64,000 bases of DNA from Cricetomys ansorgei (GCA_026225945.1 JAMJFZ010001133.1:4670501-4734500), one strand, 5' to 3'; numbered from the stretch's first letter, positions 45,995 to 58,160 are shown. Made by a program: numbers and translations. The notes: generated by a model not told the origin, from the sequence alone.

Positions 45995-46007
45995 TTGCTT
46001 TATACAT
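45940..46007. repeat. Perfect 68-bp palindrome with (AT)n core
   Basis: The left arm ATGTATAAAGCAAAGAT (45940-45956) is the exact reverse complement of the right arm ATCTTTGCTTTATACAT (45991-46007). The 34-bp core between them is (AT)17 and self-complementary. The palindrome ends sharply, since 45939 and 46008 do not pair. A further TA array follows to 46037. Confidence 0.97.
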
Positions 46008-46037
46008 ATATATATATATTTATATATATATATATAT
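46008..46037. repeat. (TA)n array
   Basis: A TA run with one TTT interruption, adjoining the palindrome. Confidence 0.95.
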
Positions 46038-46706
46038 TTCCTGTGTACAGACTAATCTTGTAAATTTTTACAATTTTACAATCCTATGTTGAAAGAATAA
46101 GAACTACAAATGCTTGACTTCTTTCTACAGCAAACACTTGCATTGTCCTATATATCAGATTGAGCATTGAGTAGTATAAATAATAATTTGCATATCATGT
46201 AAATAATGATGTAGAGGAAAGTAATCTGAGCAAGAAAACATGACATGGTACAGGTATCCTGTATGTTATTAATCATAGTAATTTCATCAGGATCTTCATG
46301 TTTACATTTAGTTCACAATAATCATGACATTGAGATATAATATAGACTTTACTTGGTTAGAGATACTTTCTCAAACATTCAATATAAAATCATTCTTCCA
46401 TCATATCTGAAAATGTAATATGTGTCTTAAGTATTTATCAACAAAATTAATATAATACTAGTTTGTTGTAATGTTATAGTTTTGTTTCTAAAACAGAAAG
46501 AAAAACAACAAGAAACATTCAAAGAGACAAAAGTTATAGGGATGGCAACAATCCATCACAGAATGAAATCTGACAGGACATTTATTCATAATGACAAGTG
46601 TCATGCACATTTTCTTCCAAAGGGTATAGAATACCTATTAGTAGATCAATATTTTCACCTGGAAAAATTTAAACATGTAGGTCCTACAAGGAAGTCACCT
46701 GGTCAT
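46038..46706. other. AT-rich unique sequence, nothing recognised
   Basis: The 82-codon plus frame at 46482-46730 has no recognisable domain. Confidence 0.5.
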
Positions 46707-47058
46707 AACTGCGTGAGGGCTGAGAGATAAGTTAGTAAGCAGGGATGGTTCTCTACAGCATGAGGATCTGTGTTAAGATGCAGGAATATTTATATAACCA
46801 TGTGTGGTTGTATGTTCCCACAATTCCAGCATTGGGGAGCAGAAACAGATGGATCCTCAGGACTCTCTGGCCTGTAAGCTATGCTGAATCAGATAGCATC
46901 TAGTGTTGTTTAGAGATTTTTGTCCAAAGGCAATGAGATGACAATGGGCAACAGAGAAAGATATCCGAAGTCACCCTTAGGCCTCTGCGTGTGAGTGTGA
47001 AGATCTGTCTACTCATATATATGTGCTACAATATTAAACACACACACACACACTCACA
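46707..47058 (+). mobile_element. Composite tRNA-head + B1-like SINE (B4-type)
   Basis: Head 'agggctgagagataagttag', B-box area 'gcatgaggatctgtgttaag', B1-like middle 'cacaattccagcattgggga' and 'agaaacagatggatcctcag', and a CA-repeat tail at 47038-47054. It is full length and diverged. Confidence 0.7.
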
Positions 47059-48293
47059 TAGATCCAGCAGCAATATGAAGAACATATATAGAAATCATTC
47101 TTGAAGTGACAGAAATCTGAAACTGAGCTCTGAGGCTACCTTACATTTAGGGGTATCTGAATATTGCAGGTGCTTCAGACACCTACACTAAGCTTGATAG
47201 AGAATTCTGGTTGGCTTTGAGTAACTCAAGCTAAAGATTCTTATGTCTTCAGGACATTTGCATGGCATTATCTCAGTAATGTGACTACTCAAGGTAGGAT
47301 GTAAAACAGATATAGAGAAACCTTGAAAATGGCACAATCAAATTTTCTCTCATGATATAATACAGAAAATGAACAGTGAGAACTCTCTAAAGAGTATACC
47401 AGAGTCTCCATAGACAACTGTACAGACATTGTGTAAGCAGCTGATAGAATGAACCCTAATAGATGCCTTTCTCTAGAAGTGCTGAAAACATTTATGTTGG
47501 TCAATTATTATTGCACAAAGAGTACAACAAAATGAACCTCAAGTTGGAATTTTACTAAGAAAGCTTCCTTTCAAAAATAATGCTTCTGAACACAAAATCA
47601 CAAAATTTTTTAAAAACAATAGAAATAGCAGCAATGTTTTTCATAAACTGTATTGAAATCTTTTCTTCAGAAATAAGAACAAAATGCATAAAATTATACA
47701 ATTTCCAAAAATTAAGAATATTTCATAGCATCCATTGATAATTATAAATTAGCGCTTACTGAAAAGTAATTTTATTTCAAATGCACTGTATTGAGGCTTA
47801 GTGCTTATGCTTAAATAAACACAAAAAAACCTAAGGCTTACAATGCTATAAAATTCTTAAGTTATCAATGAAGACATATAATTGAGTTAGAATATATTTC
47901 TAGAATGCATATTGTTATCTTTAGGACAATTAAAGCATACAGAAGAATATAAGAAAGTGGAAGAAATAGAATTAAAATAAAAAAACGTGGTTTGAAAATA
48001 TATAAAAATAGGTCATGTGGGACATTAAAGACATAAGCTTGGTTAAAAAATAGACTAATGAAGAAAGATATTGTATAGAAAATGTAACATAATCTGTCAT
48101 TTGAAAGTTGATACAGAAACAATAAAATATAATACTTGGAATAAAGATAATCAGGAAAAATAAAATTTAAAATATTCTATAGCCAAATATTCAAATGTTA
48201 TATATTCAGGCTACATATCAAACATACAGATATAAATGAGTTTAATACCTGAGTCTGTTAACATATGTCTATTATTTCAGATAATTTATTATC
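47059..48293. other. AT-rich unique sequence, nothing recognised
   Basis: No gene or repeat supported. Confidence 0.5.
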
Positions 48294-48386
48294 TAAAGGC
48301 AGGCAAATGAAAGTTCAAACCCTGCCTGGTCTATAGTGCCAGTTGGGACCAGTGTAGCCACTGCAGAGAGACCCTGTCACAAAATA
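48294..48386 (+). mobile_element. B1 SINE, 3' part
   Basis: 'aaaggcaggcaaatgaaagt', 'ccctgcctggtctatagtgc', 'agagaccctgtcacaaaata'. The head of the element is missing. A second SINE head follows after 10 bp. Confidence 0.7.
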
Positions 48387-48396
48387 TAGCATAAAA

Positions 48397-48482
48397 GGGC
48401 TGGTGATATATCTCATTAATAATCATACACACAACCCTAGCACTGTACCCACAGCCCAAGAGCACTCTCTGCATAAAAATGT
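48397..48482 (+). mobile_element. tRNA-derived SINE head fragment
   Basis: 'gggctggtgatatatctcat' followed by 'cacaaccctagcactgtacc'. Diverged plus-strand head only. Confidence 0.5.
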
Positions 48483-49256
48483 GAGTAGCATAGCACTAAA
48501 TTTGCCATATTCGAATAAGAACAGTAAATAATAACAGCTGACTACACTAGAAAAAATGTGTATATTTTACTCTATCTGAATTTACATGAAATATTTCAAT
48601 ATTGAATTAAATAAAAGAAAAATTTAAATAATAGCTATCTAATCTTGAATGATATTTCATGAAAAGAAAAATTTACTGATAGAAAATGAAAATGAAATAA
48701 ATTAGAAAAAAGAATAATAGACACACATTAATGAAAAATATAACTAATTTCAAAAAAATCTTAATAAAACACAATATATTTACAATCTTTATTCTAGACA
48801 CATAAATGGGAAAAAGAGTAATTATCAAAATATATAATTTAATGAAGTCTACATATATTATCTAGATAAAATGCATGTTGAACAATGTTATAAAAATTGT
48901 CTGACACAGCACTCATGTGATTATAAATGAAAACATGAGTACATTCTCAGAGGGATAGTCTCATTGCTAACAAAGCAAGCATTGTAAACCTATTATTGAA
49001 GATGAAAAATAAGATTATCATTTGAATACTCTCGGACAGAAAGTCAACAGAACTGATTCTCTGATGCAAGCTTTCATGCATCACAAATGTAAAGTGAAAT
49101 ATGACTTACACAGATTCTTTCACAGGATACAATATGATGGATAACTTCAATTTATTCTATGAATGCATATTACTTTGCTTTCAATTCTTCACAGATGTAT
49201 TATGAGAAAATCAATTGCTTTTCAAATCTCTTATGCAATATTAAAACCTATTAGCA
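48483..49256. other. Very AT-rich unique sequence
   Basis: Nothing recognised. Confidence 0.5.
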
Positions 49257-49428
49257 GGCAGGAGAGTTGGATGGCTCAGTATTTAACCATAGCAAATACC
49301 TGAATAAGATTCCCAGAATCCATGTTCTGCGGCTCAAAAACATAAGTCCACATCCAGGTGATCTACTGCCCATTTCTGGCCTTTATGGGAATTCACACAC
49401 ACGCATACACACACACACACACACTTCT
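49257..49428 (+). mobile_element. B2/B3-type SINE
   Basis: 'gcaggagagttggatggctc' head, 'ttcccagaatccatgttctg', 'gtccacatccaggtgatcta', 'tttctggcctttatgggaat', and a CA-repeat tail (49396-49424). Confidence 0.75.
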
Positions 49429-50817
49429 TAAAAAATGAGCAATGACATACAAGGAAGAATAAAACACCATGAAGAAATAGAGTCAAGATACATATGAGAT
49501 TCTCTGCAGACCTCACAGAGGTAAATAATGTTACTATGAGCAATGGGGCTGTCAATTAGGTCTGGAGAATTAGGTCTTATGTGAAAATATGGTCAGATAG
49601 ATACTAGAGGGCTTTTGAAACTCATTCTTTGCCATAAACTACTTCACAGACACTAACATCAAACAAGGAGAATTACTGACCCCAAAAGACCAATCAATTC
49701 TGAGCACATATGAAACCATGAAAAGGCCCAGTTCGTATGAGTGACCACATTTCCATCTGCAGCCCTGTAATAGACACTGTTATTTCTCTCCTTTAGCCTT
49801 GCCTTACCTGTTTTCTCAATCCTCAAGCTCCTGCAACATCTAAGCAATTCACTGACATAAAGTTGTTATGTTTGGGCCATCTATACCTATTTGCCATGTG
49901 GGGTAAGGATTTATGAAGATTATTTTAACATTTCATACTCCAAAAATAAAGCTATCCTTTAAGGAGGCTGTATTTTAATAATCCCAAATACAATTTTGCT
50001 TATTTCCTGGAAAGGATACTTTGGTTTAGTTCATAGTTCAATCTGATGTTTAAAATAAAAAGACTTTTGTACACTGTATTTTTTAACAGCTACAATTAAA
50101 TATTGTGATGAACTTAATCTTTTTGATGTAAGTCCTGCTTCTATAATAATAATAATTGCCAGTTCCTACACAAGAATGATTAAGATATGCTTTTTGTTTT
50201 GTTTTGGTTTGGTTTGCAACATTACTATAATAGGAGTATCTCTGAAATTTTGGTGTAAAACAGAAAAAATACTACATGTACTTACTTTTAATGAAATACC
50301 TAGGTATGTCCTTTTGACCCTCTCAGGTGATTTTGATAAAAATCTTAATAACAGAAAATATTCAAGTATCTGGAAAAGGACCAAACTATAAGTGAAGGAA
50401 ATCATCAGCTCTTACAAGTGATATTTTATGACATATTTTAAAAAATGTATATAAGAGAAGCACTCAAGGGGCATTGATATGGTTGAAGATATTTTAGAAA
50501 TATAGATTAATCTATAAAAATGCCTTTCAGGATTAAAAATCCAAGTCCAAACAAAACTGCACTTTAGGTTTCCATTTTAAACTTGCTATCAGAAGGGAGA
50601 AAGACTTTTTAAAATAATGGACTCAAATAAAACTGCACTTGTAAGTACTTAGCCATTTATGCTAGCTACACACATCATTCAGAAGTTGAGGGAAAAAGCA
50701 TTTATATCAAGGGTGAGGAACTTGCTCAAATCCCTTTCAGTTTATGAAGATGGAGCCATAAGGAATATCCACGTTTCCTGAAAATACTTTTGCACAGAAT
50801 AATGTACATTTTGTTGT
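49429..50817. other. AT-rich unique sequence, nothing recognised
   Basis: No gene or repeat supported. Short frames on both strands at 50166-50405 are mutually antisense. Confidence 0.5.
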
Positions 50818-50950
50818 TTCTTTTAGAGACAGGGCTTCATTGAGTGATCCAGGGTGTTCTCAAACTCACTTTGTACACCAGACTGGCCTTGAAACCACAG
50901 AGGTATATGCCAGTCTCTAGCTCAGTAATTATGGAGTAATGCCACCAATT
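50818..50950 (-). mobile_element. B1 SINE
   Basis: The plus strand has 'tagagacagggcttcattga', 'ctcactttgtacaccagact', 'gtatatgccagtctct'. Reverse orientation, with the head end degraded. Confidence 0.8.
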
Positions 50951-51258
50951 ATGGAAATTTTTTCAACATAACCAAGAAGAGATTTAGGTATTTATGTAAT
51001 AGACTAAATCAAGGGGTACTTTGCAGTTGTAATTAATTTTAATTGAACTATTTTCTTTACATTCTGTTTTTCAGCTAGAGTACATCATATTAATTTGTCA
51101 GCAAGGACATATGGAAAATTAAACCGCTATTTGTCTCAGACAGTTGCTTTTTTTTTCTCAAAATTTAAAATAATTAAAATGTTTGTTTATGTACAAGACA
51201 CATTTAAATGCATAAATAATATGTAATACCTCAACTAACAAACCACTTAAAAAGTATG

Positions 51259-51365
51259 CTTAGCTCAGCAAGATGACTCAAAGAGAGAAGTTACATTGCA
51301 GCCATCTGATGACCTGAGTAGATCTTTAATGTCCATATGCTGGAAGGAGAATCAGATCCTATAAT
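51259..51365 (+). mobile_element. tRNA-derived SINE fragment (B3-like)
   Basis: 'gctcagcaagatgactcaaa', 'ctgatgacctgagtagatct', 'catatgctggaaggagaatc'. An old fragment, assigned by order of landmarks only. Confidence 0.5.
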
Positions 51366-52579
51366 TAAACTAAGGTCTCGGTAAATGAATTTTTATAATT
51401 AAATACAATATTTGACTCTAATCTATTTTCTCATTGTTTTCCAAGTGTGTTCTACAGTGTTTTCAGATCTCAGCTTAATATTCAAGTTACTCTTCATTTT
51501 AATATAATTTGCCATTTATTGAAAACTGTCATTTCTTATGTGTTCCTTTATTCAAATACTGATTGGCTTAGGAACCACTGAGCTCCCACTGATAAGCAAT
51601 TTGCATCATTTATAATTCAAAACTGAAAACACACATACCAATGTTTGGTGATTAAGGTCACAGGGACAGAAAAGTATAACCCTATCATTATTCATCAAAT
51701 AAAGACTTGTAAGCATTTTAAAATATTATTCAACTATAATTTCCTCCCAGAGGCCTCTTTAGCTGATTGAACTATGAAAGAACTTTTTTTCTCCAAGAAT
51801 ATTCCTAAGGAACACTTAAATTAGTTACTTCTTGTTATTTTAACAAACTCCCACCATGAATATCATTTAAAGCAATACAACTAAATGCTGCAGATCAACT
51901 ATCTAAAATCAAAGGATATAGTTTGGTCTTTTCTTCTTGATGCTTAAGGCAAATCTGTATGTCATGTTTGAGTTTTCTAGAGGTTGCCTATTTTCCCATT
52001 TGTGTTCTTCCCTCTCCCTCTTCTTTTCTCATTTTTCTCTTATCTCCCAGCATATGAACTTCTTCCTTCCATTGGCACAACTATATATACAGGATGGCCA
52101 CACATGGAATGACTAAAGGCCATGTAATTTTATAAAAAGAGAAACTCATCCTTTTGTCTCCCTTTCAGAGCTACTCTTTCAGCTTATTTGGTCATGAGAA
52201 AAAATGTAATGTAATTCCTTCAACTCAATCACATAAATGAGATTCCTGTTGTCATATAAGGGAATGTTTCCAGTTTCCAGATTTGATGTTGGACATCACT
52301 GAGGACATGTTTAGCTTTACTACAGTATGCTGTTCCTATTCTAGTTGGTAATGAAAGGAAAGTTAGTCTAAAGAGTGAGATAAATTCAGTAAGAGAGAAA
52401 TTAAAATAAAAAAGATCAGTGCCATTGGAGGAACAATTATGCAAATATAAATATGCATCTGGTCAGAATGTAGAAAATAATTGAGTATGGGGTTCTCAGC
52501 CATAACTGAAACACCTATGTCATGTTCTGTCCTCTCTAAGACTCAGAAATGTCATGAAAGAAGGTAAGAAAAAAGTGCA
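51366..52579. other. AT-rich unique sequence, nothing recognised
   Basis: No gene or repeat supported. Pyrimidine-rich patch at 52000-52060. Confidence 0.5.
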
Positions 52580-53015
52580 ATAGTGTTTTCTGGACTTGGC
52601 AGGACCATGGCATTCATAAACTCACTGAAGCTGTGCCTGCCTGAACCAGTACAGGACAAAATCTAGCCAGTCAACATTCTAGAATAGATCAGGAATGATT
52701 CAAGAGGACTCACCATTAGCCAAGTACCTCTTGTTGGTCATGGCTTTAATGATGTGAGGAAAGAGTCAGTAGTATTTAACATGGTAGGATGATCAAGCTG
52801 AAGTTGATATATCCATATACCCACGAGCATAAAGGCAAACTAATATTGCTCTACAGAAGACTACGAAAAAAAAGAGGAGGAAAAGTATACATGGATTTAG
52901 GAAGAGAACATTGGAGGGACTGGGAGGATTTGTGGGGAGGATGAGAAGAAGTTAGGATCAAAATATAATATATCCCTATATGAAATTACTAAAGACTATG
53001 CAATAAAAAAGACAG
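52580..53015 (+). mobile_element. L1 3' UTR fragment
   Basis: 'ggacttggcaggaccatggc', 'cacgagcataaaggcaaact', then a G/A-rich stretch ('gaggaggaaaagtatac', 'gggactgggaggatttgtgg') and 'aggatcaaaatataat', ending '...atgcaataaaaaag'. This is the order of an older rodent L1 3' UTR in plus orientation. Confidence 0.65.
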
Positions 53016-53602
53016 CCTTTGGGTTATGAATATATATAAAGAGTCTGGATTCTCTAAGTGATAGTGTCCTGATGGATTAGAATGCCTATAGTAGGAATTA
53101 ATTGCTTTTATTTTTTAAAATATTTATGCTTTTGTAAACTAAAATGCAGTGACATACCATTTGGGAGGCTGAAACTGTCCCAAGATTCAATGTTTCATTG
53201 ACAAAGGAAAAGTTTTCTCTTGATTGCATATTTTATGTCATCCTTTTCTATTCAGATGAAGAGAAAAATCCAGTGTTTTTATCTCTAATCATCATTGTTC
53301 AGGTCACATGTTTTAGTTTCTATAAAACTGTGGATATAGAGCAGAGGCAAGGTAAAGAATGCTAGACATTTTGCTCTGGCTATGTCATCATATATTTCAG
53401 TTCTAAGATATGTGACAATGTCACATGTCATGTGTAACTGACGCGCGACCATCTTGACATGAAATACAAGGCAATTTACATACCGCATCCCATAGCAATA
53501 ATACAAATTCAATATCCATAAGTTCATTGCAGTCTAGCATCATGTAGATACCAACTATGCTGAAACTGTATCACATACAATTACTCAATAATTAACTATT
53601 GT
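53016..53602. other. Unique sequence, nothing recognised
   Basis: No gene or repeat supported. Confidence 0.5.
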
Positions 53603-53760
53603 GTCTGGGTATGTAGTTTAGTTGAAAGAAGGATTGCTAAGCATACAGGAAGCTGTAGATTTGGTTCCCAGCAACACATAAAAAGAGGTGTGGTTGTGAA
53701 TGCCTATAAACCTATCACTTTGAAGGAAAAGAGAAAGATGAAAAGTCAAAGCTCATATAC
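53603..53760 (+). mobile_element. ID-head + B1-like composite SINE
   Basis: 'tgtctgggtatgtagtttag', 'ggattgctaagcatacagga', 'ttggttcccagcaacacata' (ID-type tRNA head), followed by a B1-like 'gtgtggttgtgaatgcctat'. Plus orientation, diverged. Confidence 0.65.
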
Positions 53761-53892
53761 CACAAACATGCCATACAAGAAAGTCTTTCAAATACTGAAG
53801 AAAAGAAAAGACTACAAATGGTAGTATTGTTTTAAGTACTTTTTAACTAGATCTCGTATAATTTTTGTCAATTAGTGACTCTTTAAATTTTA

Positions 53893-54005
53893 TTTGGTAT
53901 CCTGACATATACTTACAACCTTAATTCTTGGGAGACTGAGTTAGAAGGATTACTATGGTTTTCAAACAACCTTAGCCTCTATCGAAAGTGTCTCAAAAAC
54001 AACAG
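53893..54005 (+). mobile_element. B1-like fragment
   Basis: 'cttacaaccttaattcttgg', 'gagactgagttagaaggatt', 'agtgtctcaaaaacaac'. A weak B1-type match just upstream of the ERV. Confidence 0.4.
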
Positions 54006-54058
54006 GAATAATATTAAATTCTAGACTATAACACATACATTAATAAAACACATTTCTA

Positions 54059-54365
54059 TTTTAGAAGCTTATTTTTAGTTATATATAAAATAATTGTTTT
54101 ATGAACTGTTAGGTGAGGGTCTACCCTAGGTCTTGGAATTTTGTATGGTTTGCAGGTGTTGGATTGCTGTGGGGGGTATTTGATTGCTAATGATCTGCAC
54201 CTGTGGAGTTCTGAATCAATAAAAACACCTGAGCTCAGGAGCTGCTCAGGGTTCCACTCTTGAGTATGGTGCCTGCCATGATAATGGTTCCTTCTGCTGA
54301 GGTCTGAGAGGGTTTGCACCTATGTTTATGCCTCCTGGTCTCTTTGTTGAGCCGCCATTGCTACA
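54059..54365 (+). repeat. 5' LTR
   Basis: It aligns with the 3' LTR over its whole length. 'ctgaatcaataaaaacacct' holds the AATAAA signal near the middle, followed by 'gagctcag'. The 5' edge has lost the canonical TG (TTTTAGAAG against TGTAGAAA in the solo copy). It ends ...GCTACA, two bases before the primer site. Confidence 0.8.
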
Positions 54366-54367
54366 AA

Positions 54368-54385
54368 TGGACCCCAACATGGGAC
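54368..54385 (+). promoter_or_regulatory. Retroviral primer-binding site, lysine-tRNA type
   Basis: An 18-nt match starting TGG two bases downstream of the 5' LTR. The expected class II lysine site is TGGCGCCCAACGTGGGGC. Differences are at positions 4, 5, 12 and 17, partly CpG decay. Confidence 0.7.
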
Positions 54386-55457
54386 AGGACATCATGCCAG
54401 CTAATCCAACATGGAGACAAGGAAGAAAAAAAAAGAAACACCAGACCTCTCAGAGAGTCCTGTAAAATACTCTCAGGGTAGCTCCCAGAGGACGATATAT
54501 ATCTATGAAATGAAATAACCTCTATGAAGAGAAAAGGCTGTGAAATTAATAAATAAATGGGGAAAAAAGCTTGAGGATGGAAGCCTCAGAATTGAGGCCC
54601 TTAAAGATAAAGAATTCATCTGGGAGCAGGACAAAGCAAGGTTCTAACTGCTTCACTTGACTACATGCAATTCAGGCACTGGTGATGGTGATGAGAACTC
54701 TACCCACAAGACAACCTTTCCTGAAGACAAGGATTAGTTGTTTCTTTCTGCAAACCAGACTCTATCTTAAAATCTGGAAAGTATTTCCTCAGGGTCAGCA
54801 CACAAAAGCTGTCTTTCAGAACTGGCCGAGGTTGTATCTTGTGCTGGTAGCTGAACTTGGTACTGTAAGAGTCACCCAGTTGGTGCTGGTTTTGAAGTTA
54901 TGAAGGAGTCATGGATAGCTTCTGAGGCTTGGTATTATGAGAGGCCAGGAGTGGCTATTTGTGATGGTGCAGCCTCATTCACAGTAGAAGTCCCAGATTG
55001 AAGGGGTCATATGGGAGAAGTTGAGGCTGGGCACCATGAAGAAAGCCCAGGAAGGCTAATGGTGAAAGTGCAGTCCAGTTGCAGCAGAAGACCCCAGGGT
55101 TCTGAAGATGCCATTACCATGGGATGAGATCACTCCCAAGAGCCACAGCAGCAGTAGAGGGGAGCCAGCCATGCCTGAAGGACAAGCTGTGTGTGCTATA
55201 GAGGTCAGAGTGACACAAGTGCTTTGAAGGAGCTCAGAAGATTGTGAATGAATTCCAGATAATTGGACATTGATATTGTTTTTCTACTGTCTAAGGACAT
55301 TGTGAAAAGCTTTATAGATATTCAATTTCACTTGGTCCTGTGGATTAGTGACTCTCATGATTCTCCTCTTATAACTTGTTTTGCTGGTTTAGTGTTAAAT
55401 TGTGCATTGTAGAAATAAATCACATTTTTTAAAACTTATACAGAAAAGGGGAAATCT

Positions 55458-55756
55458 TGAAAAAGTTTAATTTTATTTATGTATGACATAATTGTTTTAT
55501 GCACTGTTGGGTGAGTGTCTATCCTAGTTCTTGGCATTTTGTATTGTTTTCAGGTGCTGGATTTCTTGGGGTCTGCTGTTTGATTGCTTATGATCTGCAA
55601 CAGAGGAGTTCTGAATCAATAAAAACACCTGAGCTCAGATGATCAGGGTTCCATTGTCAAGTATGATACCTGCTATGACAGTGGTTCCCTCTGCTGAGGT
55701 CTGCAAGGGTTTGTACCTATGATTATATCTCCATGTTTCCTTGTTGAATAGCTACA
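55458..55756 (+). repeat. 3' LTR
   Basis: Starts TGAAAAAGTTTAA after the purine tract and ends ...GCTACA. It shares 'gaattctgaatcaataaaa'-type sequence and 'gagctcagatg' with the solo LTR. The many differences between the two LTRs suggest a fairly old insertion. Confidence 0.8.
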
Positions 55757-56410
55757 GCAGCAACTTACTGTTACAGATTTCATTATTCAATTTAAAATAA
55801 TTATTTTCCAAACATTTATGACTTTCTTTTTGCAATGCTTCAAACTATACATCTTACCTAATGTCTTCTTAATTAAATATTACACATTAATTAAATAATT
55901 CATTCCTAATTATTATTTTACACTTCACATTTTACAGACCTATTCCAAACTGATGGATGCCATTGGAAAATCTGAAATGACACTTAAGCCAAGCAGTGCC
56001 TTTAAATATCACAAGTACACTCACTGTTGGTGACAGAGATAATTGTACTGAAAGTCATCAAATACAAGATTCTGAATGCCTTTTTTTGCAGAATGCTCAC
56101 CATACAATACTCACTAAACTTTGATGACAAGATTCATTGTAGAAAATCATATTCACGTTCAGGAGCTACTTGGAAGAACCTTGAGCCCAATTATTCAGTG
56201 AAAATTTAGTTTCTCTTTTTACATTAAATTGGTATAATCCTTCTTAAGAATCACTTTTTACACTTTTTGTAATAAAATGTTCTTTCTTGTTCTTTCATTG
56301 GTAGACAAATGATCATGTAAATGTAAAATAACACCTTTAATCTGAGCTATATATGCTTTAAAAATCATCTTCCTTGTAGTATCTTCATGAAAATATTGAA
56401 AGTATGATTT
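55757..56410. other. AT-rich unique sequence, nothing recognised
   Basis: No gene or repeat supported. Confidence 0.5.
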
Positions 56411-56603
56411 GTGGAGCTGGTTGTGGGCTCAGTAGTTAGGGGCACTGGCTGCACATCAAGAAATCTTGTGTTCAATTCCCAGCAACCACATAGTGGCTCA
56501 CAACCATCTATAATAGGATCTGATGTACCTCTTCTGGTGCACAGGTATACATGCAAATTGTGTACTCATACATAAAATACATATAAATAAATCATAAAAA
56601 ATA
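56411..56603 (+). mobile_element. B2/B3-type SINE
   Basis: The cleanest tRNA-derived SINE here: 'ggagctggttgtgggctcag', 'ttgtgttcaattcccagcaa', 'agtggctcacaaccatctat', 'ggatctgatgtacctcttct', then 'aaataaatcataaaa' with an AATAAA and A-rich tail. Confidence 0.9.
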
Positions 56604-58000
56604 TGAGTTGCATCATCAAGATTTTCAGCTAACACAATTACTAATAAAATTATTATCTATCTGATATGCTACCTTTCTAGCATTAGTGTTACAAAATATT
56701 AGAGAAGAAGTGCAAAGTGAAGAGATTTGTTATACTTATTTTCTTTCTTTCTTCCCTTCTTCTTTGTTTTTCGTTTACTTGTTTGCTTGTTTGTTTCCAG
56801 GGAATGGACTCTATCTCCAAACTGGAAAGCTTGGTAACCAAGCTATTGGTAGAGGGGCTTCAAGGACTTCTTAAGATTTAAACCATAGCATGCAGAATAT
56901 TTTCAAATGATATTACACAATTTAAATAGAAAACTACAATACGAAGATTTTACATTTTATTTTGCACTTTTTTCTTTCTCTTTTACATTTCTGATAGTTC
57001 CACATCATGAAGAGTGAACTTGATGTTAGGACAATATCTTCTACTGTGTCTCTCTTACAGGAGAAGAAACCTTGAATAGAGAGTCTCAATTTTGTCGGCA
57101 TTCATTCTCTACTGATATCGGGGAACAGAAAACAACAACAGTAACAAAACAACAATTACATCAAATATAGTATTTTTAATAACCAGTACATAATCATGAG
57201 ATTTAAATAGTGTTTAAAAATCTGATGATTTTCTTCATACAATGAAGTTTATGAAAGATGGGGGGTGTTGGCTTCTAGGGAAAGGAAAATGAGCACAATA
57301 TGGCTTCTGTTGAAGGATTTATGATGTGTACTTAGCATTTCTGACAACAATATCAGTCAATGCCTGAGTCAATATGAAGAATATGTTAGATACCGTTTGT
57401 TTCTAATCAGCCTATCATTGTTCTTTTCAAATGTCATCTTCAAGATTTATATATCAGTTTTGTTTCATATAATAAAATTTTTTTCTAGTTGTAAAAGTGC
57501 ACTCAAAAAAACTCCTACTCCTGTTTTAATTTAGTGGGATCCAATTTGCATATTGAGCTATGTTGCAAATCTCTAACAAAGTGATGATAATCAGTTCAAA
57601 GAAGTCCAAAACATGATAAATGGGAGTCATCATAAATAATTATGTGCCTCACTATGGGATGTTGACACTCTCATCTTATTTCTTTGAGCATATCACACTA
57701 AAGCATTCCATGTAAATTCATGAAGACCTAGTAATGCTATAGGTCATGTGTTTAACAAAAAAAGCCCTGATGGTTTTTCTTGTGCTCTACAGCTAGGTTT
57801 TCATCTGACTACAGAGTCACCATAGCTCTACCCTATTAACAGAGCACTGCATGCATAACAACTCATACCAGTCATATCAAAATTAATTTCTGATAATGAT
57901 GATAAAGTAGATCATACTAAAACTATACTATTTGTGACTTTAAATCTCTTTAAATATTTTTGTTTTAATTTTAATTTTATGTAGTGTATGAGAATTTGCC
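56604..58000. other. AT-rich unique sequence, nothing recognised
   Basis: No gene or repeat supported. TTTC/TTTG-rich patch at 56738-56795. Confidence 0.5.
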
Positions 58001-58013
58001 ATATATGTGTGTA

Positions 58014-58045
<32 letters not shown>

Positions 58046-58093
58046 CACACATATGCATACATACATACATATACATATATATGTATGCATAAG

Positions 58094-58131
<38 letters not shown>

Positions 58132-58160
58132 TATCTACATATATACACATATATATGAAG
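58001..58160. repeat. Alternating (TG)n(TA)n(CA)n array with palindromes
   Basis: Purine-pyrimidine alternation over 160 bp. The segment 58020-58051 (TG-TA-CA) is a perfect 32-bp palindrome, and a second TA block with flanking CA follows at 58094-58130. The translations are Ile-Tyr-Val-Cys runs. Confidence 0.95.

Larger units (their letters stand above)
54059..55756 (+). mobile_element. Non-autonomous class II-like (ERVK) endogenous retroelement, two LTRs
   Basis: Two homologous LTRs of about 300 bp flank a 1.09-kb internal region. The first is followed at 54368-54385 by TGGACCCCAACATGGGAC, which matches the lysine-tRNA primer site of class II elements at 14 of 18 positions. The second is preceded by a purine tract (GAAAAGGGGAAA, 55443-55454). 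The longest internal frame is 73 codons and has no gag, pol or env similarity that I recognise. Such elements would depend on proteins from another element. No target duplication was found. A matching solo LTR is at 12496-12828. It may belong to a mys-like or related rodent family, but I am not sure. Confidence 0.8.
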
